Position numbers and translations under genes: made by a program. Positions 36,328 through 44,451 of a stretch of DNA of 64,000 bases are shown here, piece after piece (the stretch's first letter is position 1; each line of letters opens with the position of its first letter). The DNA lies in NCBI GenBank assembly GCA_017463985.1, contig JAFUEH010000010.1, positions 1-64,000 of the forward strand. Reading direction: 5' to 3'. Under the pieces are notes generated by a model. It had not been told where the DNA came from, searched no databases, and was given only the letters and a program-made list of their open reading frames with translations. Source of the DNA: Eubacterium sp. Its GTDB lineage: Bacteria; Bacillota; Clostridia; Oscillospirales; Acutalibacteraceae.

Positions 36328-36356
36328 ATTATACCGACACAGTGTTGCTTTTACAA
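36328..36356 (-). promoter_or_regulatory. Promoter of the third rhamnoside operon, with internal operator
   Basis: Minus strand TTGTAA (36356-36351), 17-bp spacer, TATAAT (36333-36328). The spacer holds the imperfect dyad CGACACAGTGTTG (36335-36347). This is the same arrangement as at 20165-20193: a repressor site inside the spacer of the operon promoter and just past the -10 of the regulator promoter. Confidence 0.65.
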
Positions 36357-36414
36357 TCATCAGTTTGCAAAATTGTGTTATAAAACCGACATAAAAAAGA
36401 AATGTGGTGCAGTA

Positions 36415-37002
36415 ATGAATACAAAAGACAACCAAAGGACGCGGCTGTCCAAGCTGTTGCTGAAGAACGCCGTGCTGGAGCTGCTGCAGGAAAAAAGAGC
36501 TGTCAATAAAATAACCGTCAAGGAGCTTTGCGAAAGGGCGGAGCTGAACCGTTCTACCTTTTATGCGCATTACAATGATCCAAAAGAGATTATCAACGAG
36601 ATAGAAAATGATATATTGGCCTCTACTGCCTTGCACCTGCAAAAAATCGGTGAAGGCAATTCGGCTGACGCACGCGTATATATTAACTCGTTTCTGAAAT
36701 ACATTAAGGATAACGATATGCCTATCAGAATATTATTGTTTGACGGTACAGATACCGATTTTAAATCGCGGTTTATGCAGCAATCCGTGGCGCGATTTAT
36801 TGAAAATAACGATATGCTGATGAACGCAGAAACGGAACAGTTTATCTATGCCTATATCCTCAACGGAAGCTACGGCATTATCCTCCAGTGGATCCGCTCG
36901 AATTACGCCGTTCCGGAAAGCACGATCACCGAGCTGCTCTTTTCTATTAACGACAGCGCCCTGCGCAATCTCCATATCGCCAGCAAGAAGTACGGAAAGT
37001 AA
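36415..37002 (+). CDS. TetR-family regulator of the third rhamnoside operon
   Basis: About 195 residues. HTH: LLKNAVLELLQEKRAV, ITVKELCERAELNRSTFYAHY. The C-terminal YAYILNGSYGIILQWIRSNY corresponds to the matching segment of the regulator at 20274, so the two are paralogues of the DhaS-like branch. I start at the ATG at 36415; the frame is open to 36313 but that part overlaps the promoter. The ribosome binding site is weak (GGTG). Divergent from the transporter gene. Confidence 0.83.
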   Translation: MNTKDNQRTRLSKLLLKNAVLELLQEKRAVNKITVKELCERAELNRSTFYAHYNDPKEIINEIENDILASTALHLQKIGEGNSADARVYINSFLKYIKDNDMPIRILLFDGTDTDFKSRFMQQSVARFIENNDMLMNAETEQFIYAYILNGSYGIILQWIRSNYAVPESTITELLFSINDSALRNLHIASKKYGK

Positions 37003-37124
37003 TTCAAAGTTTTTTCATTGTTGATATTCAGACTTTTGCTGAAATCGGGTGAAACAGTCCGGTGCTTCGTTTTTGACCGCTCGCAGTGCGGGAAGAAGGA
37101 AATCAAAAGAAGTCAGCAACCAAA

Positions 37125-37159
37125 AAAATCTCATCCCGATTTTTCAGGATGAGATTTTT
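37125..37159 (+). terminator. Terminator, also found at 47498
   Basis: AAAATCTCATCC (37125-37136) pairs with GGATGAGATTTT (37147-37158), then T. Stem and loop (CGATTTTTCA) are nearly the same as in the terminator at 47498-47531. Confidence 0.8.
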
Positions 37160-37212
37160 CAAATTTATGCATTTGATAACTTTATCATACAACCAACCGA
37201 ACAAAAAGTAAA

Positions 37213-37623
37213 TTATAATGCCTTATGCAAATAATAATGGGTTTCTCCTTTGAGTGGTGAATCGTTGATCTGCGCAAGGATTTCATACCCGACAGCAATA
37301 TAAAATCGCCAGGAATTAAAGCTCATGCTTTCAAGGGTGATGTGTTTACAGCCGGCTTTTTTTGCTTCATTTTCAATTTTTTCTATCAGCCGTCGTCCGA
37401 TACCCTGTCCGCGGTATTCCTCTTTAACAACGAAAAATTTAATATCAACGGTATCGCAAAACCGTTCTGCAACAATTCGCCCGAGGATGCTTCCGTCTTG
37501 CTCGAATACATAACTGAATTGCCCGAGTTTTACATCGAGCTGAGGAATTGCTTTTTCCGTATCCGCACCAAGCTCACGGATGGCGGCACCTTCATTTGTT
37601 TCGTAATGATATTCTTTTATCAT
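37213..37623 (-). CDS. GNAT-family N-acetyltransferase
   Basis: About 136 residues with the acetyl-CoA pyrophosphate loop EEYRGQGIGRRLIEKIENEA and the following ITLESMSFNSWRFYIAVGYE, the usual end of the GNAT core. Substrate unknown. Start at MIKEYH (37623) with AAGGAG; the frame extends upstream to 37674 over the neighbouring gene. It follows the HxlR regulator gene by 26 bases on the same strand. Confidence 0.83.
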   Translation of the reverse strand: MIKEYHYETNEGAAIRELGADTEKAIPQLDVKLGQFSYVFEQDGSILGRIVAERFCDTVDIKFFVVKEEYRGQGIGRRLIEKIENEAKKAGCKHITLESMSFNSWRFYIAVGYEILAQINDSPLKGETHYYLHKAL

Positions 37624-37649
37624 GATAACGCTCCTTAAAACTCTTTGCT

Positions 37650-37982
37650 TTATTGTCTGTGCAAATCGCCCCACTCACACATTTGATCCAAGATCGGCAT
37701 CAGCGATTTGCCTTTTTCAGTTAAGCTGTATTCAACTTTGGGCGGTATCTGCGGGTATTCTTCTCTGTGTACCAAACCGTCTGCCTCTAACTGTTTCAGC
37801 GTTGTGCTGAGCGTTTTAAAGGTAATCGTTCCGATATATTTTTGCATTTCATTAAACCGAACAACACCAAATTCCATTAGGGTATAGAGAATATACATTT
37901 TATATTTTCCTTGAATTAGTGACATAGTATAACTAAAACCCGTTTCTTCCAGCCTGCTATTTGTAATACAATCCTTGTTCAT
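37650..37982 (-). CDS. HxlR-family transcriptional regulator
   Basis: About 110 residues, the normal size. It has the winged helix of the HxlR group (SLIQGKYKMYILYTLMEFGV, IGTITFKTLSTTLKQLEADG, VHREEYPQIPPKVEYSLTEKG). These usually respond to reactive electrophiles or quinones through cysteines; here a single Cys lies early (NKDC) and one late (MCEW). Start at 37982 with GGAGG upstream. Divergent from an FMN reductase gene that it probably controls. Confidence 0.87.
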   Translation of the reverse strand: MNKDCITNSRLEETGFSYTMSLIQGKYKMYILYTLMEFGVVRFNEMQKYIGTITFKTLSTTLKQLEADGLVHREEYPQIPPKVEYSLTEKGKSLMPILDQMCEWGDLHRQ

Positions 37983-38017
37983 GCTTTCCTCCAAGATAGT
38001 ATATATCTTTAATGTGC

Positions 38018-38050
38018 GTACTTGCTATAAGTTTATGCACTTGTTATAAT
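38018..38050. promoter_or_regulatory. Direct repeats overlapping the FMN reductase promoter
   Basis: GTACTTGCTATAA (38018-38030) and GCACTTGTTATAA (38037-38049) are repeated with a 19-base period. They contain the plus-strand promoter TTGCTA (38022-38027), 17 bp, TATAAT (38045-38050). A good candidate for the HxlR binding site. Confidence 0.6.
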
Positions 38051-38099
38051 TATAGCAATAAGGAATATATCTGTCAATGACAGAAACGGAGGAATAATG

Positions 38100-38645
38100 A
38101 TGGCAAAAATTGTGATATTAAACGGCAGCCCTCGTGCTAATGGCAACACCTCGGCACTCACTGCCGCATTTAAAAAGGGCGCAGAGGAAGCAGGCAACGA
38201 AGTGGTTGAATTTCAGTTATCTAAGATGAAGATAAACGGATGTATTGGCTGCTGGCACGGCGGAAAAGACCCCGACCATCCTTGCACGCAAAGAGATGAT
38301 ATGGAAAAAATCTATCCTCTGTACCGTGAAGCCGATGTTGTAGTGCTGGCGTCACCGCTGTATTACTGGTTTATTTCCGGCTTTTTGAAAAACGCCTTTG
38401 ACCGGCTGTTTGCTATTGCAGAAGCAGACCCGAACTACCGTAATCCAAAGAAAAAGAGTGTTCTTATTATGGCGGCAGAAGGCGCAGGCTTTGAGGAAAG
38501 CGAGCATTGGTATGACCATTTAGAAAAGCACATCGGATGGAAAAGCCTTGGCAAAATCCTCTGCGGTTATGTTACACAGCCGGGGGATACAAAGGACAAA
38601 AAAGAATTGACAGAAGCTTATGAGCTTGGAAAATCAATTCAATAA
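38100..38645 (+). CDS. NADPH-dependent FMN reductase / flavodoxin-fold oxidoreductase
   Basis: About 181 residues with the FMN phosphate loop ILNGSPRANGNTSALTAAF and the second flavin loop ASPLYYWFISGFLKNAFDRLF. CIGCWHGGKDPDHPC gives three cysteines characteristic of this clostridial branch. Reduces quinones, nitro compounds or flavin. Tandem ATGs at 38097 and 38100; the second has the better spacing from GGAGG. Divergent from HxlR. Confidence 0.85.
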   Translation: MAKIVILNGSPRANGNTSALTAAFKKGAEEAGNEVVEFQLSKMKINGCIGCWHGGKDPDHPCTQRDDMEKIYPLYREADVVVLASPLYYWFISGFLKNAFDRLFAIAEADPNYRNPKKKSVLIMAAEGAGFEESEHWYDHLEKHIGWKSLGKILCGYVTQPGDTKDKKELTEAYELGKSIQ

Positions 38646-38662
38646 GAAGCATCGAATAACAA

Positions 38663-38699
38663 ACACAGCCGTACGATTCGTTCGTACGGCTGTGTTTTC
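38663..38699 (+). terminator. Strong intrinsic terminator
   Basis: A 14-bp perfect stem, ACACAGCCGTACGA (38663-38676) with TCGTACGGCTGTGT (38682-38695), loop TTCGT, then TTTTCC. Confidence 0.9.
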
Positions 38700-38724
38700 C
38701 TTTGTGTTTGTCAAATGTTGTCTA

Positions 38725-38827
38725 TTGACCATCAGTGAATATATGGTTATTATCTAATCTTTATATAAACCAATAATTGGACCATGTTTTATTCTGTGTT
38801 GCATTGATGTAGCAGTTGTGATATTAT
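38725..38827 (+). promoter_or_regulatory. Two candidate promoters for the exonuclease-BRCT gene
   Basis: TTGACC (38725-38730) and TATTAT (38748-38753), 17-bp spacer; and TTGCAT (38799-38804) and TATTAT (38822-38827), 17-bp spacer. The second is closer to the ATG at 38864. Confidence 0.5.
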
Positions 38828-38863
38828 TTAAGTATATCATAATGGAGCTGAGGTAATAATATT

Positions 38864-40546
38864 ATGAGTATTAATTCGTATACAGTTTTCGATGTTGAAA
38901 CAGCTAATAGACAAAGGGAATCTATATGCTCTATTGGATATATTAGAGTTGAAAATAACAACATAATAGAGTCGAAAGAAATCTTAATCAATCCTGAAAC
39001 TGATTTTGATAATTTTAATATAAGGGTACACGGTATAACTCCACAAATGGTAGCGTTCGAAAGAACATTTCCCGAAGTTTGGGAAGAAATAAAACCATAT
39101 TTTTCAAACACAGTATTAGTTGCTCATAATGCAAAATCGATGGATTTGTGCGCCTTAACGAGGATGTTGGAAAGGTACAATCTTGAAATACCTTATAATA
39201 ATTACGTATGCACATTAGAATTAGCAAGAAAGCTATACACAAAAGAAGATGTAGGTGCATACAAACTAAATGTTTTGTGCCACAAGTTTAACATCCCTCT
39301 TGAACATCATCACAAAGCTCTTGATGATGCGAGAGCTTGCTACGGTTTATTTAATCATTTCATTACTGTAGATGCTAATCTTACACCTTCGCCATATATC
39401 CCAAATTTGCGTTGTGATGAGTCATGTGATGCACCGCGTAGATTATTTAACTATAGTGAAAAAACTCTTGCAATGCAAGAACTTCAAGTCATAGTTACTG
39501 ATATTATTAATGATAGCAGTATTACTGTAGAAGAAGCCAATTCACTACTCGATTGGATGAATGCTCATTCAGAATTGGAAGGATTTTATCCATACGATAA
39601 GATATTTAATTTAATTGATGACATTCTGTCTGATGGAGTAATAGAGAAAGATGAAGAACAAGAATTACTTGAACTATTAGATGCTTATATTAACCCTCAG
39701 ACAACAAAGTCAAAAGTAAATGTTAATAACAAGGTCGTTTGTTTATCAGGCGAATTTGATTATGGTTCAAAGAGCGAAGTGGAACAGTTCTTTATTTCCA
39801 AGGGAGCCAAGATATCAAAATCTGTAACAAAGAAAATCGACATTTTGGTATTAGGCGAAGCAGGTAATACTGCATGGAAATATGGCAATTATGGAACCAA
39901 ATATGAAAAGGCACAACAGTACAATGAAAAAGGTGCAAACATACTTGTATATAAAGAAAATGATATTATAGGTTATTTGGGAGATAAAGTTGATATTGAT
40001 GAGCAAATTACTGCGCTTTGCGACGAATTAACAGAAGAGTTTGAATTGACACCAAATAGAGTTGCTTATTATAAAAGCACCAGCAAGAAAGGTGAAAATG
40101 TAGGCAATATTGTTTCTTTATTTGTTCAGATTATTGAAATGGAATATCCCGATGTAAAAGCGATTTCATCTACAACTTCCGTTTTAAGAATACCTGCTGA
40201 CAATGTATCTGAAATCAATATAAGTAGCAGAGCTTTGCATGATTTTCTATTGAAAGAAGGCATTGAAAAATACGCTACTGTAATTGTTAATGAGGGCAAA
40301 AACAACGAGTTTATTAGTTCTCGCATCTTGTTCTCTGAAATCAATGATTTTTACTTTGATTTTATTAAAAAAGCTGTTGTTTTCGCATTAAAAAACTATT
40401 CGTCAGCTAACAGTAAATTTGGATGTTGCAGTAGATTCAAAGATTGCTCAAATCAAGGGAAATGCATACACCCTAACAAACTTTATGCAACGGTCTGCGA
40501 ATACAAAAAGCATTTAGAAAACGGAAACGCTTTTTACAAGGAATAG
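38864..40546 (+). CDS. DnaQ-like exonuclease with BRCT domain and C-terminal cysteine module
   Basis: A 560-residue protein in DNA that is clearly more AT-rich than its neighbours. Residues 1-170 form a DEDDh 3'-5' exonuclease (D10 and E12 in FDVETA, D94 in VAHNAKSMD, H150 and D155 in HHHKALDDA). Residues 200-285 look like a small acidic helical domain. About 290-372 is a BRCT domain (VVCLSGEFDYGSKSEVEQFF). 380-500 is unassigned. The end has C521, C522, C528, C534 and C545, fit to hold zinc or an iron-sulfur cluster. Probably DNA repair or defence; it stands alone between terminators. Confidence 0.82.
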   Translation: MSINSYTVFDVETANRQRESICSIGYIRVENNNIIESKEILINPETDFDNFNIRVHGITPQMVAFERTFPEVWEEIKPYFSNTVLVAHNAKSMDLCALTRMLERYNLEIPYNNYVCTLELARKLYTKEDVGAYKLNVLCHKFNIPLEHHHKALDDARACYGLFNHFITVDANLTPSPYIPNLRCDESCDAPRRLFNYSEKTLAMQELQVIVTDIINDSSITVEEANSLLDWMNAHSELEGFYPYDKIFNLIDDILSDGVIEKDEEQELLELLDAYINPQTTKSKVNVNNKVVCLSGEFDYGSKSEVEQFFISKGAKISKSVTKKIDILVLGEAGNTAWKYGNYGTKYEKAQQYNEKGANILVYKENDIIGYLGDKVDIDEQITALCDELTEEFELTPNRVAYYKSTSKKGENVGNIVSLFVQIIEMEYPDVKAISSTTSVLRIPADNVSEINISSRALHDFLLKEGIEKYATVIVNEGKNNEFISSRILFSEINDFYFDFIKKAVVFALKNYSSANSKFGCCSRFKDCSNQGKCIHPNKLYATVCEYKKHLENGNAFYKE

Positions 40547-40547
40547 A

Positions 40548-40583
40548 AAATAGGTGCGGTATTGCCGCGCCTATTTAGTTTTC
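40548..40583 (+). terminator. Terminator after the exonuclease-BRCT gene
   Basis: AAATAGGTGCGG (40548-40559) pairs with CCGCGCCTATTT (40565-40576), one G-T pair, loop TATTG, followed by AGTTTTC. Confidence 0.75.
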
Positions 40584-40689
40584 ACATATAAGATTTTCAG
40601 CGCAAGGAAATTGATTTTCTTTGTGTTTTTTCTTGAATTTTCAATAAGATTTTTCAGCGGCGTTTTTACGACCAACGGTAGCCAAAATT

Positions 40690-42054
40690 TTATTTCCGTG
40701 ATATTTCTTCACCGTTTATTTTGATTATCTGCTTCAAAAAATCAAACGTGACAAGTATGGCGCTTAATATCCATATCATCGGCTCAAGAACGCATACGCC
40801 GATATAGCCAACTTGCTCTGTGATAACAAACACGCCTGCAAATTTTAGTATCAGCTCAATGACACTGCCAAGAACGGGGATTGCCTTTCTGCCGATTCCC
40901 TGTAGGCTTGTTCGCATAATCAGCAGCAGACCGAGGACGGCAAAAAAGGAAATGTTGATACGGATATATCGCTGTGCGTTTTCGATGATATATTCGTTGT
41001 GCGTTCCCGATATACCAATGATCATCAGCCTGCCGAAAACGAAAATCATCATGGCTGAAACGATACTCCAAACCGTTGTCATCATCAAAGAGGCTTTAAT
41101 GCCTTTTTTGATTCTTTCCGTTTTCTTGGCACCGTAGTTTTGGCTGACAAAGGTAGCGCCTGCCGAGCTGAGTGAGCCGAGCGTCAGCATAAATATGTCA
41201 TCCACTCTGCGTGCGGCGGTATGTGCCGTAATGATTTTATCCCCGAAGGTGTTAACGGTGCTTTGCAGCGCAACGGAGCCGATAGATACAACAACATACA
41301 TCAGTCCCATGGAAAAGCCCATAGAGAGCAGCTCTTTAATCATCGCTTTATCAAATTGTAAAGAGCCTTTACTGAATCGGATCATCTCAATTTTTCTGCC
41401 GATATAGACAAACGCGAGAACAACAGAAAGAAGCTCTGAAAGCACGGTTGCATACGCCGCGCCGGCAATTCCCCAGCCGAGGTATTTTACAAACAGAATA
41501 TCCAACACGACATTGACAATACTGGAAAATACCAGGAAATACAGCGGCGTTCTGCTGTTGCCAACCGCCCTGAGAAGCCCTGCAGCCATATTGTATAATA
41601 GCGCAAAGACGGAGCAGGAAAAGATAATGATGAGGTACTGCGCTCCGTCTGCCATAATGCTGTCGGGTGTTTTGAGCAGTTTCAAAATAGGATTGGTAAA
41701 TATGATACCAAGCGATGTCATTACCAGTGCAATGATGAATGTCAGCACATAAGTCAGCGAAACGGCTTTTTTCATTTCCGCTCTGTCCTTCGCGCCGAAC
41801 AGGCGTGAGATAATCACGGAAAAACCGCTTGTGATACCGCTGGCAAAGCCGACAATCAAGCTGTAAACCGGTGAAGCCGCACCGATCGCGGCAAGCGCAT
41901 TGTCACCGAGCACATTGCCAATCACCGCCGTATCAACAACATTATAGAGTTGCTGAAATACATTTCCGACAAGTATCGGCGCAGCGAACAGAAGGATGCC
42001 CTTAACGATATTACCTTCTGTCAGATCGGTCTGTGTTTTAGTCCGTGACATCAT
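40690..42054 (-). CDS. MATE-family efflux transporter
   Basis: A 454-residue twelve-segment transporter with the family's opening [36 protein letters not shown] and repeated [17 protein letters not shown] at the half-way point. MATE proteins expel cationic drugs or metabolites against Na+ or H+. The ATG at 42054 has AAGGA eight bases before it and lies 17 bases inside the acetyltransferase gene. Substrate unknown. Confidence 0.9.
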   Translation of the reverse strand: MMSRTKTQTDLTEGNIVKGILLFAAPILVGNVFQQLYNVVDTAVIGNVLGDNALAAIGAASPVYSLIVGFASGITSGFSVIISRLFGAKDRAEMKKAVSLTYVLTFIIALVMTSLGIIFTNPILKLLKTPDSIMADGAQYLIIIFSCSVFALLYNMAAGLLRAVGNSRTPLYFLVFSSIVNVVLDILFVKYLGWGIAGAAYATVLSELLSVVLAFVYIGRKIEMIRFSKGSLQFDKAMIKELLSMGFSMGLMYVVVSIGSVALQSTVNTFGDKIITAHTAARRVDDIFMLTLGSLSSAGATFVSQNYGAKKTERIKKGIKASLMMTTVWSIVSAMMIFVFGRLMIIGISGTHNEYIIENAQRYIRINISFFAVLGLLLIMRTSLQGIGRKAIPVLGSVIELILKFAGVFVITEQVGYIGVCVLEPMIWILSAILVTFDFLKQIIKINGEEISRK

Positions 42055-42607
42055 TTTCTAATTCCTTTATGCATTTTGCAGGAACACCGCCTACCAAGCT
42101 ATTGTCAGGCACATCCTTTGTTACGACTGCACCGGCGGCGATGACAACATTGTTGCCTATATTCACACCGGGGAGGATGGTGACATTTCCGCCTATCCAC
42201 ACATCGTTGCCGATGGTTACCGGCTTGCCGATGCCGAGATGTTTTCTTCTGCCCATCGGCGTCAGCGGATGATTGACGGTTGATATTAAGGTATTCGGAC
42301 CTATCATCACATTATCACCGATGGTAACAGGCATAATATCAAGGATCGTTACATTGTAATTGGTCAAGAAGTTGTCACCGACTGTGATATTCAGACCGTA
42401 ATCACAGTTGAAATTCGGAAGCAGCTCGGGGTTGTCGCCGTGTGCTTTCAGCAGCTCGTGAATAACCGCTTGCCGCTTCTCATACTCCATGACGCTGATG
42501 GCGTTTAACCTTTCGCAATACCGAATAGCTCTCTGCTTTCTGGCGTCAACCTCTTCGTCCCAAAAGTCATATTCCAGTCCTGCTTCTAATTTTTCCAGTT
42601 CTGTCAT
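42038..42607 (-). CDS. Sugar O-acetyltransferase (maltose/galactoside type)
   Basis: About 189 residues. A helical start ([20 protein letters not shown]) is followed by the left-handed beta-helix of hexapeptide repeats ([33 protein letters not shown]). It is like Maa/LacA enzymes, which acetylate sugars from acetyl-CoA; the catalytic His sits in [12 protein letters not shown]. Normal length. Its end overlaps the MATE start. Divergent from an AraC regulator. Confidence 0.9.
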   Translation of the reverse strand: MTELEKLEAGLEYDFWDEEVDARKQRAIRYCERLNAISVMEYEKRQAVIHELLKAHGDNPELLPNFNCDYGLNITVGDNFLTNYNVTILDIMPVTIGDNVMIGPNTLISTVNHPLTPMGRRKHLGIGKPVTIGNDVWIGGNVTILPGVNIGNNVVIAAGAVVTKDVPDNSLVGGVPAKCIKELENDVTD

Positions 42608-42717
42608 AGTATCACCTTATTTCATTATTTAGTGCTTCTATTATAAAATGAATTTTGCAAAAATAATAGCATATAACAACGAATTATGATATAATGCTAC
42701 TGTTTTGAGGTGAAGTT

Positions 42718-43479
42718 ATGGAAAAGGAACTGATTTATCAAACCTTTTTACAGCGTGAGGAAGAAACCTATCATCATACTTATGATGAGGAGCTGCTGCA
42801 ATATGAATATATCCGTGACGGCGATATGCGCAGCGTTGAGGAAAGTAAGCGCCTGTTCAGAAGTAATTTGACAGGTAAGCTCAGCGATGACCCCGTGCGG
42901 GATAAAAAGTATCTGTTTGTGGCCTCCACCACACTGGCTACCCGCTTTGCGATCGAAGGCGGCTTGCCGGCGGAAACGGCGTATAATATCAGCGACCTGT
43001 TTATTCAAAAAATGGATAAGTGTGTAAGCATTGATGAGGTATATGAAACGCAAAGTGAGATGATTGCCGCGTTTACGCAGAAGGTGGTGGAAAATAAAAA
43101 CACAGCCTTTGACGAAAAGCAACTCTCGCTGTCAAAGCCTGTGTTACAGTGCATGGATTATATTTATTATCATCTGCACGAGCAAATCAGCGTTAACGCC
43201 CTTGCTGACTATGTAGCTTTAACGCCGAACTATCTGTCGGCATTATTCAAAAAAGAGAAGGGTATTACAATTCAACGCTACATCCGGAAAAGGCGGATTG
43301 ACGCGGCAAAGAATATGCTGCTTTATAGTCACTATTCCGTAACGGAAATCAGCGAATTCCTTGCCTTCAGTTCACCGAGCCATTTCATCCGTATCTTCAA
43401 AAATGAAACAGGCATAACGCCGAAAGAATACCAAACGAATAATTACAGATCACATACCAAGTGGGCAAAAAATAGGTAG
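42718..43479 (+). CDS. AraC-family regulator
   Basis: About 253 residues. The N-terminal half has no cupin motif; it resembles the YSIRK-type or two-component-linked AraC proteins with ESKRLFRSNLTGKLSDDPVRDKKYL. The C-terminal HTH pair is complete (ISVNALADYVALTPNYLSAL, then YSVTEISEFLAFSSPSHF and FKNETGITPKEYQ). GAGGTGAAG precedes the ATG. It probably controls the divergent acetyltransferase-MATE pair. Confidence 0.85.
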   Translation: MEKELIYQTFLQREEETYHHTYDEELLQYEYIRDGDMRSVEESKRLFRSNLTGKLSDDPVRDKKYLFVASTTLATRFAIEGGLPAETAYNISDLFIQKMDKCVSIDEVYETQSEMIAAFTQKVVENKNTAFDEKQLSLSKPVLQCMDYIYYHLHEQISVNALADYVALTPNYLSALFKKEKGITIQRYIRKRRIDAAKNMLLYSHYSVTEISEFLAFSSPSHFIRIFKNETGITPKEYQTNNYRSHTKWAKNR

Positions 43480-43592
43480 GCTTATGAGATACGAAGTCGA
43501 CAGCCTAAGGGAACGGAAAATAGCGAAGCTGAGGAAGCACGGTGTTTTTGTGTTTAAATGTCTTGATTTTCAAGGAATATATGTTATGATAG

Positions 43593-43620
43593 TCGGGTAG
43601 AGGCGTCTGCCCGATTTTTT
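43593..43620 (+). terminator. Hairpin with T-run upstream of pflA
   Basis: TCGGG (43593-43597) and CCCGA (43610-43614) followed by six T. A promoter-like pair (TTGATT 43563-43568, TATGAT 43585-43590) lies just before it. The start of that transcript would fall inside the stem, so the hairpin more likely ends readthrough from upstream. Confidence 0.5.
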
Positions 43621-43637
43621 AATAAGGAATCATCAGT

Positions 43638-44366
43638 ATGAAAACAGGTTATATTCATTCATTAGAGAGCTTTGGCTCGGCGGACGGACCGGGCGTCAGA
43701 TATTTAGTGTTTTTACAGGGCTGTAATATGCGCTGTCAATATTGCCATAACCCCGATACGTGGAAAACGGGCGGCGGTACGGAGATGACCACGGACGAAA
43801 TTCTTGACAAAGCGGAACGCTTTCGTTCCTATTGGGGAGAGAAAGGCGGTATTACCGTCAGCGGCGGCGAGCCGCTTTTGCAGATCGATTTTTTGACCGA
43901 ATTATTTAAGACAGCCAAAAGCAGAGATATCCATACCTGCATTGACACAGCCGGCCAGCCATTTTCCTTTGACGAGCCGTTTATCTCAAAATTTAACGAG
44001 CTGATGAAGTATACGGATTTGCTTTTGGTGGATATCAAGCATATCGACAGCGTTGCGCATAAACGCCTTACCGGTGCAGAAAACCGTAACATTTTGGATA
44101 TGCTGCGCTATTTGTCCAACCTGCAAAAGCCTGTATGGATCAGGCACGTGCTCGTTCCCGGCATAACGGACAATGACGAATATCTGAATGAAACAAGAGC
44201 GTTCCTCGATACGCTTAAAAACATTGAAAAGGTAGAGGTGCTACCGTACCATACCATGGGAACCTATAAATGGAAAGAAATGGGGATGCGCTATTCTCTT
44301 GAAAACACAGCGCCGCCCACCAAAGAGCGAATGGAAAATGCCAAAAAAATTCTTGGCGTTTCTTGA
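43638..44366 (+). CDS. pflA: Pyruvate formate-lyase activating enzyme
   Basis: A 242-residue radical SAM enzyme with the iron-sulfur motif GCNMRCQYCHNPDTW (CxxxCxxC) and the SAM-binding ITVSGGEPLLQIDF. It makes the glycyl radical on PflB using SAM and a reduced cluster. The short length, without an inserted ferredoxin domain, marks it as the pyruvate formate-lyase activase type. It precedes pflB, with an FNR-like box between them. Confidence 0.94.
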   Translation: MKTGYIHSLESFGSADGPGVRYLVFLQGCNMRCQYCHNPDTWKTGGGTEMTTDEILDKAERFRSYWGEKGGITVSGGEPLLQIDFLTELFKTAKSRDIHTCIDTAGQPFSFDEPFISKFNELMKYTDLLLVDIKHIDSVAHKRLTGAENRNILDMLRYLSNLQKPVWIRHVLVPGITDNDEYLNETRAFLDTLKNIEKVEVLPYHTMGTYKWKEMGMRYSLENTAPPTKERMENAKKILGVS

Positions 44367-44403
44367 CTGAAATCAAGGTTTAATCATACCAACGCGCTAT
44401 AAT
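44363..44403 (+). promoter_or_regulatory. FNR-like box and class II promoter of pflB
   Basis: TTGACTGAAATCAA (44363-44376) differs by one base from the FNR consensus TTGAT-N4-ATCAA and overlaps the pflA stop. TATAAT lies at 44398-44403. With a start near 44410 the box is centred about 41 bases upstream, the classic activating position. A Crp/Fnr protein is encoded just downstream of pflB. Confidence 0.7.
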
Positions 44404-44451
44404 ACCCTCTGAAAATAAGCATTGTAAATGCATTCCAAGGAGGAATTATAT

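Noticed and set aside
38864-40546. Chromosomal DNA polymerase III epsilon or a PolC exonuclease domain
   Set aside because: The polymerase part is absent, and the BRCT domain and Cys-rich end do not occur in epsilon subunits.
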